This document shows, in pieces, positions 33,972 to 45,300 of a stretch of DNA of 64,000 nt. The notes beneath the pieces were generated by a model. The model ran no database searches. It was given only the letters and a program-made list of their open reading frames with translations, and was not told where the DNA came from. This DNA comes from Clostridiales bacterium (GTDB taxonomy: Bacteria; Bacillota; Clostridia; Oscillospirales; Acutalibacteraceae). The translations under genes were made by a program, and so were the position numbers. How positions within the stretch are numbered: position 1 is the stretch's first letter; each line of letters begins with the position of its first letter. Where the stretch lies: assembly GCA_019422525.1 (NCBI GenBank), contig JAHZDE010000012.1, forward strand, positions 12,666-76,665. The letters are read 5' to 3'.

Positions 33972-34651
33972 AAAAAATAACTGCCATAATCGTTTCCGCT
34001 TTGCTGGCTATGGTGTCGGCATTTGGGATGACGGTACCCGCTGCTGCTGTGGAAACGGACGACGCTGTAAAGGCCCAGGTACAGGCAAACCGGGAATGTC
34101 AGTATCCGGAAAACCTGTATATTTCCCCGGCGGAAAATGGCTGCGCCAGTGTGACTCTCGATGATGGCTGCGTGATTTCGGGAAGCGGGCTGCCGGAAGA
34201 AGACTGCTATTTTTGTGTCGTCCATGTTGTCCCGGAAGAAGCCGATGCGTTTCAGTGGCTGACCGGCTTGCTTGCAGACCACGGCGATTTTCTGGATGGC
34301 TGGAGTATTTTTCTGACGGATAATGAAGGAAACCTCCTACAGCCTCAGAAAGATTTTTCCGTTACCTTTTCCAGCCTGCCCAAAGGATGCACCTCCCTGC
34401 TGTCAGTTGGCGCTGATGAGAAAATAGAGGCAGCTTCCCTAACGAAAACCCATTCTGCTTTCCAGGTGTCCCACTTTCATCAGGAGTATCTGGTTGCCGT
34501 TTCCCAGCAGGGAGAGCACACTACCCCGCCGGTTACAGGAAGCAAGTTTCCGGCAGCGGTGCTTTTAGTCATTGCCGCAGGCAGTGCCTGTTGTGTCTGG
34601 CTGCTGCGCACTTGGCAAAAACGAGGTGCCGGTGAGACTGTAAACCTTTGA
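33968..34651 (+). CDS. Secreted protein with sortase-like C-terminal signal
   Basis: A 227-residue protein: signal peptide (cut near VPAAAVE), an extracellular domain with several Cys (for example GCASV, DGCVISG, EDCYFCVV), then a C-terminal PPVTG motif, a hydrophobic helix and a basic tail (RTWQKRG). That tail layout is a cell-wall sorting signal, with PPVTG in place of LPXTG; some clostridial sortases use (S/P)PXTG. It would anchor or cap the neighbouring secreted subunits. AAGGAG precedes the ATG. It is the last gene of the surface locus. No sortase gene is present in this window. Confidence 0.72.
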   Translation: MKKITAIIVSALLAMVSAFGMTVPAAAVETDDAVKAQVQANRECQYPENLYISPAENGCASVTLDDGCVISGSGLPEEDCYFCVVHVVPEEADAFQWLTGLLADHGDFLDGWSIFLTDNEGNLLQPQKDFSVTFSSLPKGCTSLLSVGADEKIEAASLTKTHSAFQVSHFHQEYLVAVSQQGEHTTPPVTGSKFPAAVLLVIAAGSACCVWLLRTWQKRGAGETVNL

Positions 34652-34697
34652 GAAAAACTTCCCTTTTCCATTTTGAATTTGTGCCAATCATCACTGC

Positions 34698-34746
34698 AAA
34701 AAGCTCCCGATACCTGTTCTTGAAAGCAGGTATCGGGAGCTTTTTT
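34698..34746. terminator. Bidirectional terminator
   Basis: AAGCTCCCGATACCTG and CAGGTATCGGGAGCTT form a perfect 16-base stem flanked by A- and T-runs. It serves both converging operons (stops at 34651 and 34757). Confidence 0.92.
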
Positions 34747-34756
34747 GCAAAGCCGG

Positions 34757-36940
34757 TTACGCCGGTACTGGTTTTTTCTTTTTCTCTTTTTGTGGCATTT
34801 GACTGCGCCACTGCTTTTTTATCAGGTATCTTCCCAAAATCAAACAGCCAATCAGGAAAATCCCATACCATATCTGGCTGACCAGCGTATCCTGCAGCAA
34901 CAGGTTTCCGCCGCAAAACGGCAGTACGGAAATATACTGTAACGGATGTACTCCTGCGCCCACTGCGATAACCGGTGCGGCGATGACACCAAACGAAACG
35001 GCAATGGATACCGCATCGCTCCGGCAGCAAGAAGAAACCACCGCCACCATCGTACCCACCAGCCATGCCCCCAGCAGCCGCACAATAAACAGCAAAATCA
35101 GATATTGCTGCAAGGTCATACTGCCTGAGAAATTCATCATCTCTCTCAGGCTTTGTACCGGTGCTTCGTCTGCATAGAGAAGCGGGTAATCTTTTATCAC
35201 CATACCAAATCGGGTAACTTCCACAATGACGGCTGTCAACGTAGAAAACAGAAGCGTGATGCACAGCTTATCATAGGGAAGCTGGAATCCTCTCCGGCAA
35301 ATCCGCAGCAGCTTTTTCGTGCCAAAGGTATTCTCCATGGAAAACAGCCCCGCACAACACAGGATCGTGGCCGCTATGATAAACAAGGCGTCCTCTACAT
35401 CCGCCGCCGTATCCCGCATCAGCTTGCTGTAGCCCGATTCATCCACCAAATAGGCAGGGACCCCCTTTTCCTCCTCTGCCTGCTGCACCAGCAACAGCTG
35501 CAGCTCAATATCGGAAAGGGCCTTGGAATAGTTTTCCTGGGCATAGGATTCCATTTTCCCGATACGCTCCCATTCATTTTCCACAAAGTCCAGCGTATCC
35601 TCGGTCACTTTCCCGCCAATCTCCTCTATGTATTGGCGATACACCTCCCCCTCCCCGGTTTTAAACCGGAAAGCGGCGTCATACCGGGATACCATCAGCA
35701 AAACCAGCGCCAGCAAAATCCACAGAGCGCGGCCATGGGAAAAGACTTTCCGATTTTCATGAAGGAACAGGGAAGTGTGCAGGTTTAGCCGGTCTGCTAT
35801 CCTGCAAGCCTTGTCAATCGCTGCAGCCATCCATCTGGGCACCCGCAAATGGCGGCATACCCCACAGGTATAAAACTGAAACAGTATGACCCCAGCCGCC
35901 ACGATAAAAACGATTGCCAATGCCACCGGAAGTAGTAAGGTCATGGAGACGGGATAGGTAAACAAATTGACATTCTGATAACGGCTAATGACCGAAAAAG
36001 CATCCATTAGCTGAAACGCGTTGATAAAATGCAGGGCGTTCAGGCTGGAAGTTACCGGGATTCCGGTGTACAGCCAGTAGGAGATTCCCAGAAAGGCCGC
36101 CACGATAAAAAATACCAGCGTGGGCTTTTTGAAAAGGGTAAACAGCATGAACACCAACATCCCGAAGGCAATGGCGCAAAATAGCTTGATAGCAAACCCC
36201 AGCCCGATATATCCCAAACAGGAAATAGCCAGCGTACAGCTTCGGAAATCCGGCAGTGACTGGATGGGGCGGCTCAAATCTCCCAGCCCCAAAAACGCGC
36301 CGCCAATGGCCAGGTTCCCCCCATACACGGCAATCACCGCCACAGCCGTCAAGAAAACCATGGTGACAATTTTGGCCCCGCCAACCCGTATCCGGGAAGG
36401 GGTTGCCAGCAGCAGGGGGTACAGCTTTTTCTCATATTCCCGGGAGAATATGCGGACACAGACGATCAGGACAAAAAACAGCACTAAAATGTCTGACAGC
36501 GAAAACCGATACAGCTCATTCACCGCGGCATTGAGCCCTGCCCGGACAGGAAGGGCATCCAGTCCCGCAAAGTCCGCAACGGTTTTGTCGATGTTCCGCC
36601 GGCTGAACCCGCTCTTATCCCCCGCTCTGGTAAGGATAGACGCCGCCCGTGCCCGCTCCGGCATCTCTTTGATATATTGAGGATACATTTGCAGATATTC
36701 CTGCTGCACCGACGCCTCATACAGGGCATAGCTGTTTTTATCCAGAGCCATGGCGGTAAGGTCCGTGTCCAAGTCCTGGTTGAGGGCATCCAGCATTTGT
36801 TCATACGCCGGGTATTCCTGCCGCAGGCCGCCATACATGCCGCTGATACGGTTATAAAACAGGTATCCGTTCACGGCAATGCAGATCAGCAATAACAGCA
36901 GGATACCCCGGCTCATATTTTTCTTCAGTTCATATCTCAT
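34757..36940 (-). CDS. Large ABC-2 type transporter permease
   Basis: About 727 residues in two repeated halves. Each half begins with a membrane anchor, then an extracytoplasmic segment and about five membrane helices, the arrangement of fused ABC-2 permeases. It partners the ATPase encoded just upstream, whose gene it overlaps by 11 bases. GAGG lies six bases before the ATG at 36940; the in-frame ATG at 36958 has no site. The operon also encodes a beta-propeller lipoprotein. The substrate is not evident; drug, peptide or polymer export are possible. Confidence 0.8.
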   Translation of the reverse strand: MRYELKKNMSRGILLLLLICIAVNGYLFYNRISGMYGGLRQEYPAYEQMLDALNQDLDTDLTAMALDKNSYALYEASVQQEYLQMYPQYIKEMPERARAASILTRAGDKSGFSRRNIDKTVADFAGLDALPVRAGLNAAVNELYRFSLSDILVLFFVLIVCVRIFSREYEKKLYPLLLATPSRIRVGGAKIVTMVFLTAVAVIAVYGGNLAIGGAFLGLGDLSRPIQSLPDFRSCTLAISCLGYIGLGFAIKLFCAIAFGMLVFMLFTLFKKPTLVFFIVAAFLGISYWLYTGIPVTSSLNALHFINAFQLMDAFSVISRYQNVNLFTYPVSMTLLLPVALAIVFIVAAGVILFQFYTCGVCRHLRVPRWMAAAIDKACRIADRLNLHTSLFLHENRKVFSHGRALWILLALVLLMVSRYDAAFRFKTGEGEVYRQYIEEIGGKVTEDTLDFVENEWERIGKMESYAQENYSKALSDIELQLLLVQQAEEEKGVPAYLVDESGYSKLMRDTAADVEDALFIIAATILCCAGLFSMENTFGTKKLLRICRRGFQLPYDKLCITLLFSTLTAVIVEVTRFGMVIKDYPLLYADEAPVQSLREMMNFSGSMTLQQYLILLFIVRLLGAWLVGTMVAVVSSCCRSDAVSIAVSFGVIAAPVIAVGAGVHPLQYISVLPFCGGNLLLQDTLVSQIWYGIFLIGCLILGRYLIKKQWRSQMPQKEKKKKPVPA

Positions 36941-37787
36941 AATCGGCCTCGTTTGCATTGCTGTAGTACAAATATACGTCCTCCAGCATAGGCTTCACCG
37001 GTTTCGCGTTTTCGGGCGGCGTGTCGCTGATAATCCGAAGGCTGATACCGCCGCTTTCCCGGAAAATGTTGCTGATTTGATATTGCTGCTGATAGCGGGA
37101 AATTTCTTCCTCGGATACCAGACATTCGCACACTTTTCCCGCGATGGAATCAAGCCATTCCCCGGTGGTGTGAATCCCGATGGTTTTTCCGCTGCTGAGC
37201 AGGATCACCTGGCTGGCGATATACTCAATATCACTGACCACATGGGTGGCAAGCAGCACGATTTTATCCCGGGAGAATTCACTGATAAAATTCCGGATAC
37301 GGATACGCTCCCGAGGGTCAAGGCCAGCGGTAGGCTCATCCAACAATAAAAGGCTCGGGTTTCCCAGCAGTGCCTGTGCCAGCAGCACCCGCTGCTTCAT
37401 TCCTCCAGAATAGGAGCCCATCCGCTTGTGGGCGACGTCCTGGAGATTGACTACCTCGAGAAGGTGTTCGATTTCTTTTCCCGGTGATTTGATTTTTTTC
37501 AGGCCCGCCATATAATACAAAAAGCTTCTGGCGCTGAAATCGTCATACAAAGCCTGCTGCTGGGGCATATAACCCAAAGTGCGCAGAATATCCCCCTCCG
37601 GCTCCAGATGGATGGTACCGGAGTCCGGTGTAAGATTTTGAGAGATTAGGTTCATCAAGGTGCTTTTCCCCGCGCCATTGGGCCCTAAAAGTCCATAGAT
37701 TCCCGGGGTTAGGGTACAGGAAAAATCCACCAGCGCACGCTTTTGACCATAGGATTTGGTAAGCCCTTCCATGATACACTTCGTCAT
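36930..37787 (-). CDS. ABC transporter ATP-binding protein
   Basis: About 285 residues with Walker A GPNGAGKST (35-43), signature YSGGMKQRV, Walker B LLLLDEPTAGLDP and the H-loop ATHVVSDIE. It closely resembles the ATPase encoded at 10180-11043 in form, including the C-terminal extension. The start is at the ATG at 37787, 31 bases after the lipoprotein stop; the ribosome site is weak (GGTGGAAG). With the overlapping permease it forms a complete exporter. Confidence 0.92.
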   Translation of the reverse strand: MTKCIMEGLTKSYGQKRALVDFSCTLTPGIYGLLGPNGAGKSTLMNLISQNLTPDSGTIHLEPEGDILRTLGYMPQQQALYDDFSARSFLYYMAGLKKIKSPGKEIEHLLEVVNLQDVAHKRMGSYSGGMKQRVLLAQALLGNPSLLLLDEPTAGLDPRERIRIRNFISEFSRDKIVLLATHVVSDIEYIASQVILLSSGKTIGIHTTGEWLDSIAGKVCECLVSEEEISRYQQQYQISNIFRESGGISLRIISDTPPENAKPVKPMLEDVYLYYSNANEADYEI

Positions 37788-37818
37788 CTTCCACCATCCT
37801 ATCTGTTTTTTGTCGGCT

Positions 37819-39039
37819 TTACGACACAGTAACCATTCCTTGGGAGTTTGGAGCAACATAAGTGAAAAACGGCTCACCCTCCAGATTTTCCTCGTCCAAT
37901 CGGCTCAAATCGACCGCCCAAATATCCGTTCCGCTTACTTCCGGATCTTCCCCTTCGTGCAGATAGAAGAAATACTGCTGGTCCATACCTACGCCGGGAA
38001 GCGTGCTGGTACCGAGCTTGATTTCTTTTACCAGGTTCATCTCTTTATCATAAATTTGAATCGCCCGGTCTTCCCTGGGGACGTCGCCATAACGCACCAA
38101 GGACTCATTATCCACAATCAAATATTGGTCATTGCTGTAAAAATTCATTTGCTTATTAAAATCAAGCTGCCCCACCATATTGCCGTCCATATCGGCCAAT
38201 ATGGCATTCCCGTCACCCAGCGTTTGGGAAAACGCAATGGTCTTTCCGTCCCAGCGCACCAGGTTATTCCAGTCGAGCTCCTTGGTTTCGGTGGTTTTGT
38301 GATCCAGGATATTATAAATGACCATAGTTGGCAAAGCGTCTGAATCTTCGGTAAGATTGCTGATCGTCATATACACCCGGTTTCCATAGGCGGACATCAC
38401 GTTAATTTGTGCCGGGGCTCCCTGTACCTTCCAAACCGTTTCCGGCTCCTGTGAGGGGTTATCAAGGGGAATCCGGACGACTTCACAGCTGGCATCTTCC
38501 AGCAGTTCCGGGTGGTTTTCGTACACTTCCATATCATAGTAAAAGTCATTAAAAGAAAGGTACAAATAGCCGCGATGCACGAGCATGACGCTGACATCTT
38601 TTTCGCTTTCATAAATCTTTTTTCTGCCGGCCCCGCTCAAGTCCACTTCATATACAACATCCCCACTCTCCGAGTTCAGTCCCAGCTTGTCCAGTACGTA
38701 CATTTTTCCCTGGTAGTAGGCGATAAACTGCTGTCCGGGAAAATAGGCGTTGCAGTCCACACGGCGGCTGTCATCGGGCTCGTTGTCGTGGAGGCAGTCA
38801 GGTTTATTGCAGACCACGGTTTCTGTACCTGTCTCCTTATCGATGGCATACAGGTAATGAAAACCGAACACATAATAGCAGTCCTCCGATTCCAAAATTT
38901 CGTTTTCTATCGTATTGCGCAGGTAATACTGGTCATCGGTATCCAGCAGATAATCATCGCCAAGATTTTTTTCCTGGCTGCCGCATCCGGATAAAATCAG
39001 CATGGGCAGCAGCAAAAGAATTGCTATGAATTTACGCAT
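37819..39039 (-). CDS. Predicted lipoprotein with beta-propeller-like repeats
   Basis: About 406 residues with a lipoprotein signal (LILSGC, Cys 19). The body contains repeated short strands such as VYEVDLSGAGRKKIY and AIQIYDKEMNLVKEI. This is like the DUF5050 or LDL-receptor-type beta-propellers found beside clostridial ABC transporters. It has several Cys near the N-terminus (VVCNKPDCLHD). It probably sits on the outer membrane face and senses or presents a ligand to the transporter encoded downstream. AGGAGAG precedes the ATG. Confidence 0.75.
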   Translation of the reverse strand: MRKFIAILLLLPMLILSGCGSQEKNLGDDYLLDTDDQYYLRNTIENEILESEDCYYVFGFHYLYAIDKETGTETVVCNKPDCLHDNEPDDSRRVDCNAYFPGQQFIAYYQGKMYVLDKLGLNSESGDVVYEVDLSGAGRKKIYESEKDVSVMLVHRGYLYLSFNDFYYDMEVYENHPELLEDASCEVVRIPLDNPSQEPETVWKVQGAPAQINVMSAYGNRVYMTISNLTEDSDALPTMVIYNILDHKTTETKELDWNNLVRWDGKTIAFSQTLGDGNAILADMDGNMVGQLDFNKQMNFYSNDQYLIVDNESLVRYGDVPREDRAIQIYDKEMNLVKEIKLGTSTLPGVGMDQQYFFYLHEGEDPEVSGTDIWAVDLSRLDEENLEGEPFFTYVAPNSQGMVTVS

Positions 39040-39125
39040 GATTTTACTCTCCTTTCTCAATGCCAATTCTATTTTTCTATAAACGCGCCCTCCTTTCCGT
39101 CAATTTCCGCATAAAATATATATAA

Positions 39126-39153
39126 AGTATACATGATTTATTAAATTTGTCCA
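39126..39153 (-). promoter_or_regulatory. Promoter of the lipoprotein-ABC operon
   Basis: TGGACA (39153-39148), a 16-base spacer and TATACT (39131-39126). The surrounding DNA is very AT-rich. It lies 87 bases before the lipoprotein ATG. Confidence 0.65.
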
Positions 39154-39233
39154 TCCACAAAACGTTAGATTGGGATATATATTTATAATTCCACATTTAT
39201 AAACGCTGTAGAAGCATCTATATTCTTATATAG

Positions 39234-39282
39234 AAAAAAGCGCTCCCCGGCATCTGAAACATCCGGGAAGCGCCCTTTTTTA
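39234..39282 (-). terminator. Bidirectional-type terminator after the GH84 gene
   Basis: GCGCTCCCCGG and CCGGGAAGCGC pair with one mismatch and are flanked by AAAAAA and TTTTTT. It lies 38 bases past the GH84 stop. Confidence 0.9.
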
Positions 39283-39319
39283 CCCGACACAAGTTACTTT
39301 TATAACCTGCACGGCTTAT

Positions 39320-42300
39320 TTACTTTTGTTCGCCTTTCTTTCTTTGAAACACCAGGTATGCTGCACCGGCCATGGAAATCAGAGCCGCTGCCAGCCAGAG
39401 AGCCAGATTGGTATAATCCCCGGTAGCAGGCGCCTGGGGCTTGCCGGTATTTTCATTGCCGGAAGGCTTGGTGGTGGCGGGCGTGTCGCCCTTACCGTCA
39501 TCGGTAGAAGGCTTATCGGTGTCGTCATCCTTGCCGTCATCAGGCTTGGTAGAATCGGTATCGGCACTCAGGTTTTCGATGGCTGCATTCAACTGGGAAA
39601 CAGCTTCGTCTACCACGGCCTGGTCATCCACGCTCAGGGTCTCGTCGGCCATCACCAGGTTGGCATTGTACAGCGCCGCACGGAACACGGCGACACTTTC
39701 CAAAGTATAGGTACTGACGTCCATTTTATTGGCTTTCTCAATCAGTTCCTGCAAAATGGACTTGTCGGCCTTATACCGCTGGGCCATAATAGCTTTGAGC
39801 AGGGCTTCGGCTGCGGGCTGGACGTCCTCTTCCATGGCGTCGCCGTCATCGTAGACATCCTTGGCCTTTTCCAGAGCCTCCACCAGCTGCTGCCAGTTGG
39901 ACTCTACATACTTACCGGAATTTGCCATCATGTCGTCGGCCTTGGCAATCAGCTGCTCCAGCAGGGTCTTGTCGCCCTGGGTGAGCCCCAAGCCCCAAAT
40001 GCCGTTCAGCAGGTTGTCCCATGCCGTATCGACTTCTTGCTGGGTGGCCTTATTGTCATCCAGAACTGCCTGGGCTGCTGCCAGGGCGTCTGTAAAGAAC
40101 TTCTTGGCGCTGTCGGTCACACCTTCTGTGCTCAGAGTCAACGCATAGTCATAGGTCTTTTGCAGCAGGGTCTTGTCAGGCGCCACATACTCTTCCAAAC
40201 CGGCCAGAGCTTCCTTTATATCCTTGATTGCTGCCTTGATTTCCTCGGCAGTACCGGATTCCAGCAGCTTTTTGCCAGTTTCCACGGCTTCGGTATAGGC
40301 GGTATAGCTTTCGTCGGTATACAGATTGCCGTCTACCGTATCAAATTCGGCAATGGCGGCCTTCAAATCGGTAACGTCCACTAGCCCATCCAGCGCTGCC
40401 GTAAAGGCTTGGGTAGCCTCTGCCATTTCCTGAGGATTCACCCGGTCGCCGGTCTTATCCTGAGCAATCAGGGCGGAAAGGGCATCTCCGCTCTCGGTCA
40501 AAGCGGCATAGCTGGCAGCCGTATAATCCTCTGCGGTTACAGTGGCCAGCTTTCTCAGGGCAATTTCCGCCAGCTCACGGTTACGGATGGAATATTCCAG
40601 GGCATCCTGTGCCAGCTTCAGAGCATTTGTCAGCTCGTCGGCAGTCTCGGTATCCAGGTTGTCGGGATTCTCCAGCGCGTTTTTCAGGTTATCCACGGCC
40701 TCGCTGTAATCGGCAAAGGTAGCAGCGGAGTACAGGTTTCCTTCATTGGTCAGGGCTTCGTCCACCAGCTTTTGCAGCTCGTCCAGATTGGAAGCCTTAT
40801 TCTTAGCGTTACTGCGGGCAGCTTTGAGCATCCCCAGCGCCGAGTTCACGGTTTCCTGGCTGACATAGTCGTTATCCAAGACTTCCTTTGCAATGGTTTC
40901 CGCCTTCTTGTAAGCGGCGATACTGTCAGTTATCCAGTTTTCGTCCACACCCTTGTCAAGTTCTGCCTCAAGCTCCGCCTTATCGGCAGCGGTAACGGGG
41001 GCTGTCGAGGTCTGGATTTCGGCAATTTCGGGGACAATTTCATCCCAGCTGACGGTGATGGATTCCAGAGTCTTGTCCTGGGGAAGCACGAACTCGGTAA
41101 TGGACTGGTTCAGGGTACCCAGCACCATCTTATCGGCTTCACCCACAAAGGCGGCTTCCACTTTGGCGTTGGAAACGGCGCCCAGCTGAATCAGCCGCAC
41201 AGTACGCAGCCCCTGAGGTTCGGAAATCCGATAGGTAAAGGAACTGTTCTTCTCGGAGGACTGGAAGGTAGTGGAAAAGTCCTTGTCCAGCATGTAAGAA
41301 GGCAGCTTGCCCTGCACTTCCACGGCCTCGGAAACCACGTCGCGGTTGGCTTCGGGGGAGATATACGCGCCGCCGTTAATTTGGATTTCACCAAAGCCCA
41401 TCCATCTGTGGGAATAGGTGGTCAGCGGGCGGACACGCAGATAGCGGCCGGAAACATTCAGGCCGGTTGCCTCGGCGTACATGTTGCCGGGATTCTGGGT
41501 ATCGTGGGTCAGATAGGAAGCGGACTTGGCGGTGGTGTCGTCCCACACGTTTGTAAAGTCGCCGTTGCCCACGGTGAGGATTTCCGTCCAGTCGTCGCCG
41601 TCGGGGTCGTTGGATACCTCGAACACAGCATGACGGATGTAGTTCAGGTTGGTTTCGTTGATATAGTAGCGGACCTGGTTAAAGGTAATCTCCTGTCCCA
41701 AATCGAACAGAATCTGCTTGCCGACTTCCTGGAAGCCGGTAATCATGCCGATGGTGCTCAAATCGCCGTCGAACACATAGCCCACAGTACCGGTGGTACG
41801 CATATCGGAGCCGGTGCTCTGGTTGGCAAAGTCACTGGTCACCTTTTTCTCGCCGATAAAGAGGTAGTTGACGATAAAGGTGGAGAGAGTACATTCCACA
41901 TCACTTGCAGTGCTGTTGAACACGCGGATATACCGGGCGTCTGTATCGCCATCTGGGTCATAGTCCGTCCAGGTAACAGCGTTCATGGAGGTTTGCAGCT
42001 TGAGTCCCTGGGGAAGCTCGCTAACTTCAATACCGGTAATCTTCTTGATATTGTCCAGCTTAATGCCAATATAGCTGCCTGTGGAGAATGTGACATTCCC
42101 GCCGGTCAAGAAAGCCTTGCCTTCTTCATTCAGGTTGGCCTTCATGGTGGTTTCTATGTTGGTATAAACGTGCTCGGTGTCGCCGCTGGTGGGGACTTCC
42201 TTCACGGTGAACTCGGAGAACTTGCCCCAAGCGCCCCGCCGCTCCAAATTGCGGATGCGGATATACCGGACTTTGGTGCCGTTCAGGTTGATGCTCAGCT

Positions 42301-45300
42301 CGTCCTTGCCGGAAGAAGCGCCGGTATAACTTTCATAACCTTCCACAGGGGTCCAGGTTTTGTTATCTACAGAGGTTTCGATGGCATATTTCAGCAGCTT
42401 GTCACCGCCGTCATGACCCACCACAATGCGGGCGCTTTCCAAGGTGGCGACCTTGCCCAAATCATAGCCCAAGAAATCGTCCACCATAAAGTCGTCGCCG
42501 GTGGTATTGCCGTCGCCGTCCGGGTCATACCAGACAAAGGTATCCTCGTTGCCGTCATAGAGGTTGCTTTCGGGTCCCTGATAGACTTTCCAGCGGTCGG
42601 TATGCATGACTGTATAGGTAATGGGGGCGGTGTCCTCTTTGGAAGCCACAACCCGGAATTCGCCCAGACGCCACCACACCGGTGCCAACGTCTCGTTACG
42701 CACGCGCACGGCAGAAGTGGTAACAGAAAGGGTAAAGGTCTGGCTCTTATCGCTGGTCACGTCGGCAGCTTTCTGCCACTGGCCTTCACTATCCAGATAT
42801 TCAATCACGCCATCCTTCATCACGTCGCCAGCAGCGGAACCGCCCTGTTCCAGTACGACGCTTTCCACAAATACCGGCTCGCTGAAGGTGTAGGTAACGG
42901 CACCATCGGCAGGCAGCTGGTCCTTAAACTCGCCGGAGCTCTTGGAAAGCCACACTTCCGAACCAGCGTCGCTGTCTGCCAGCTTGCCCAGCGCCGCGCC
43001 GTTCATATTGTCCAGGTTGGTGGAGTATTCGCCGGTGATTTCCTCACTGCCGGAATCCTCCTGTTTGTTGATGGTAATTTCGTGTACATTAAGGTATGCA
43101 TCCAGCTGGTTGTTGGCGGTTGCTACCAGACGGATGCCCATGGCCTGGAAGTTTTCGGGGAGATTTTCTTTTTTCACGATAATTTCCAGGTACTTGTCCC
43201 GAACACCGGTAAAGCTGTTTTCCATACCGGTCAGTTCCAGATCCTTCCACTCTTTGCCGTCCTCGGTATACTGTAGCTTGGACTGCTCGAAGTGGTTTTT
43301 GCCGTTGCCCAGCAGGAAGCGGATGTTGTTGACAGCGATTTCCTTATTGAACATAACGCCCACATAATCGCCGGTATAAATCCACACGGGGCTGCGGTAG
43401 CTCACCTGGGTACCGTCGTCGCCGTCAAATACGTCGGCGGTATTGCCCACGGGGTTGTCCTGCCGGTTGGTGATAAAGCTCTGCACCACCTTAGACGGGT
43501 CCATAATGGTCTCGGCCTGGGTGGAAATGTAAGAAGCCAGGGTGTTAATAAAGGGGACAATGTGCTGTACGCCCACTTCGGCCACTTCATAATGGTCCAC
43601 ATACCAGAAGCTGTGGGTTTTGGAGCGGTCAAATGCGGCCTTGCCGTTGGTATTGGCGTCGATAATGCCGGCAGTGTCGTGATTCAAAACGGACTTGACG
43701 CCTTCCAGATAGGTAATGGCCGCCTCGGTGGTATCGTCCCAGCAATCCAGCCAATAGACTATCTGGTCACGCAGGCGGGAATCCCCCGCATGGTCCCGGA
43801 AGGTCTTGGCGGCTTTCTGCAAAACTTCAAACTCGTCAATGATGGCGTCGGTATCCTCTGCGGTAACCGTGCCGGCGCTGAGCTTGCTCTTATATTCGTT
43901 GAGCAGGGGTTTCAGCTCCACGGATTCCTGCAAGGCGGTGACGCGGCCGTCCATATTCTGGTTAATCATATGCTTGGACAGTTCCCTTAGGGCATTGGAT
44001 GCGCTGTTGGCATTGGAACCATTATGGTCCACATACTTAAAGGAATCATTCCAGGCTTGGTTTGCCTCGTCCTCAGACTTCCAGATATTCCAGCTGTAGC
44101 AGGCATTGCCGAAAATGGCCACCTTGCTGGGCTCGGACTGCTGCATGGGGTTGAGCATGATGCCCTGGATATTGTTGGGGTTCACGCCGGGATGCAGGAA
44201 CGTGGTATAACCGCCCATAATCAGGTGCTTTTTGGAGTTATCAGTGCAGGGCCAGTTAATCCACAGGAAGGGGCCGCGGCCTACATTATTGGTAAAGGTG
44301 CTGGTAAAGCTGTCGGTTACTTCGCCCCAAACCTTGCCGCCGGTCATAACCAGCTGCACATTGTCGGGAGCTTGCTTTAAAGAAGTAAATTCAGAGCCGC
44401 TGCCATTGCCCATATAATCATAGGGCACATAGGGCAGGGTGGTTTTCATATCGGGATATTTGGCCTTCACTTCGGTTTCCAGCCACTGGGTCACGTCGTT
44501 GAGCAGCCTCAGGCCGTTTGGGCCGCCGGGGCTCCAGAAGTCGTCTGCCAGAATGGCAATCTGCCGCACGCCACAATCAATGACCTGCATAAACTTGGCT
44601 TTCAGCTTGGCCAAATCCTCCTGATAGTGCTCTTCGGTGTCAAACCGGAAGTGGTTTCCGCTCGGGAAGGGATGAAGGGCATAGGCAAACCGGCATTTGG
44701 AAGCATTGCCTGCCTCTGCCAGGGGGATAATTTTTTCTTTCAACTCCTGGTCGGTATACAGCTCGTCCCACTTGCTACGATGCTTTTCATCGTCCTTGGG
44801 GGCATAGAAGTAGGTATTCAGCTTGTAATAGCCGCCCCAGGTCATCAGCGCCGCCCGGTCCTCGGTAGACCAGGGGTTGCCGTAGTAGCCTTCGATAAAG
44901 CCGCGGCTGACCACATCCGCATAGTCCTCAATCTGGAAGTTGCGGATGGTGTAGCTTTCCAGCTGGTTGACAATATGGTACAGGGTCGTCAAACCGTAAA
45001 AGCTGGCATCGGTATTCTTGCCTACCACGGTAATGACGTTGTTGTCGCTGACCAGCAAATAGGAATCGGTTTTTTCAAAGAGGGCTTCGGTGGCAATCTG
45101 ATAATGCTCATCGGCATAGGTGTCGGCATATTCTCCGGAGCCGTCCACACCCACGAGAATATTCGTTTTGCCGTCCTCGATGCTTTCGGAAGCCGTGACC
45201 TTCAGATTTTTGAGGGCAGCCACTTCTTCCAGCCGTGCCTGGGTCGCTTCATCGATACCGCTCTCGTACACCACGTTCACTTCGTCATACATGATGTAGT

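Noticed and set aside
40409..43276. 955-codon open frame on the plus strand opposite the GH84 gene
   Set aside because: Shadow of codon bias in the long GH84 frame; the translation has no domain, signal or ribosome site. The same applies to the long antisense frames at 17402-19087 and 20923-22389.
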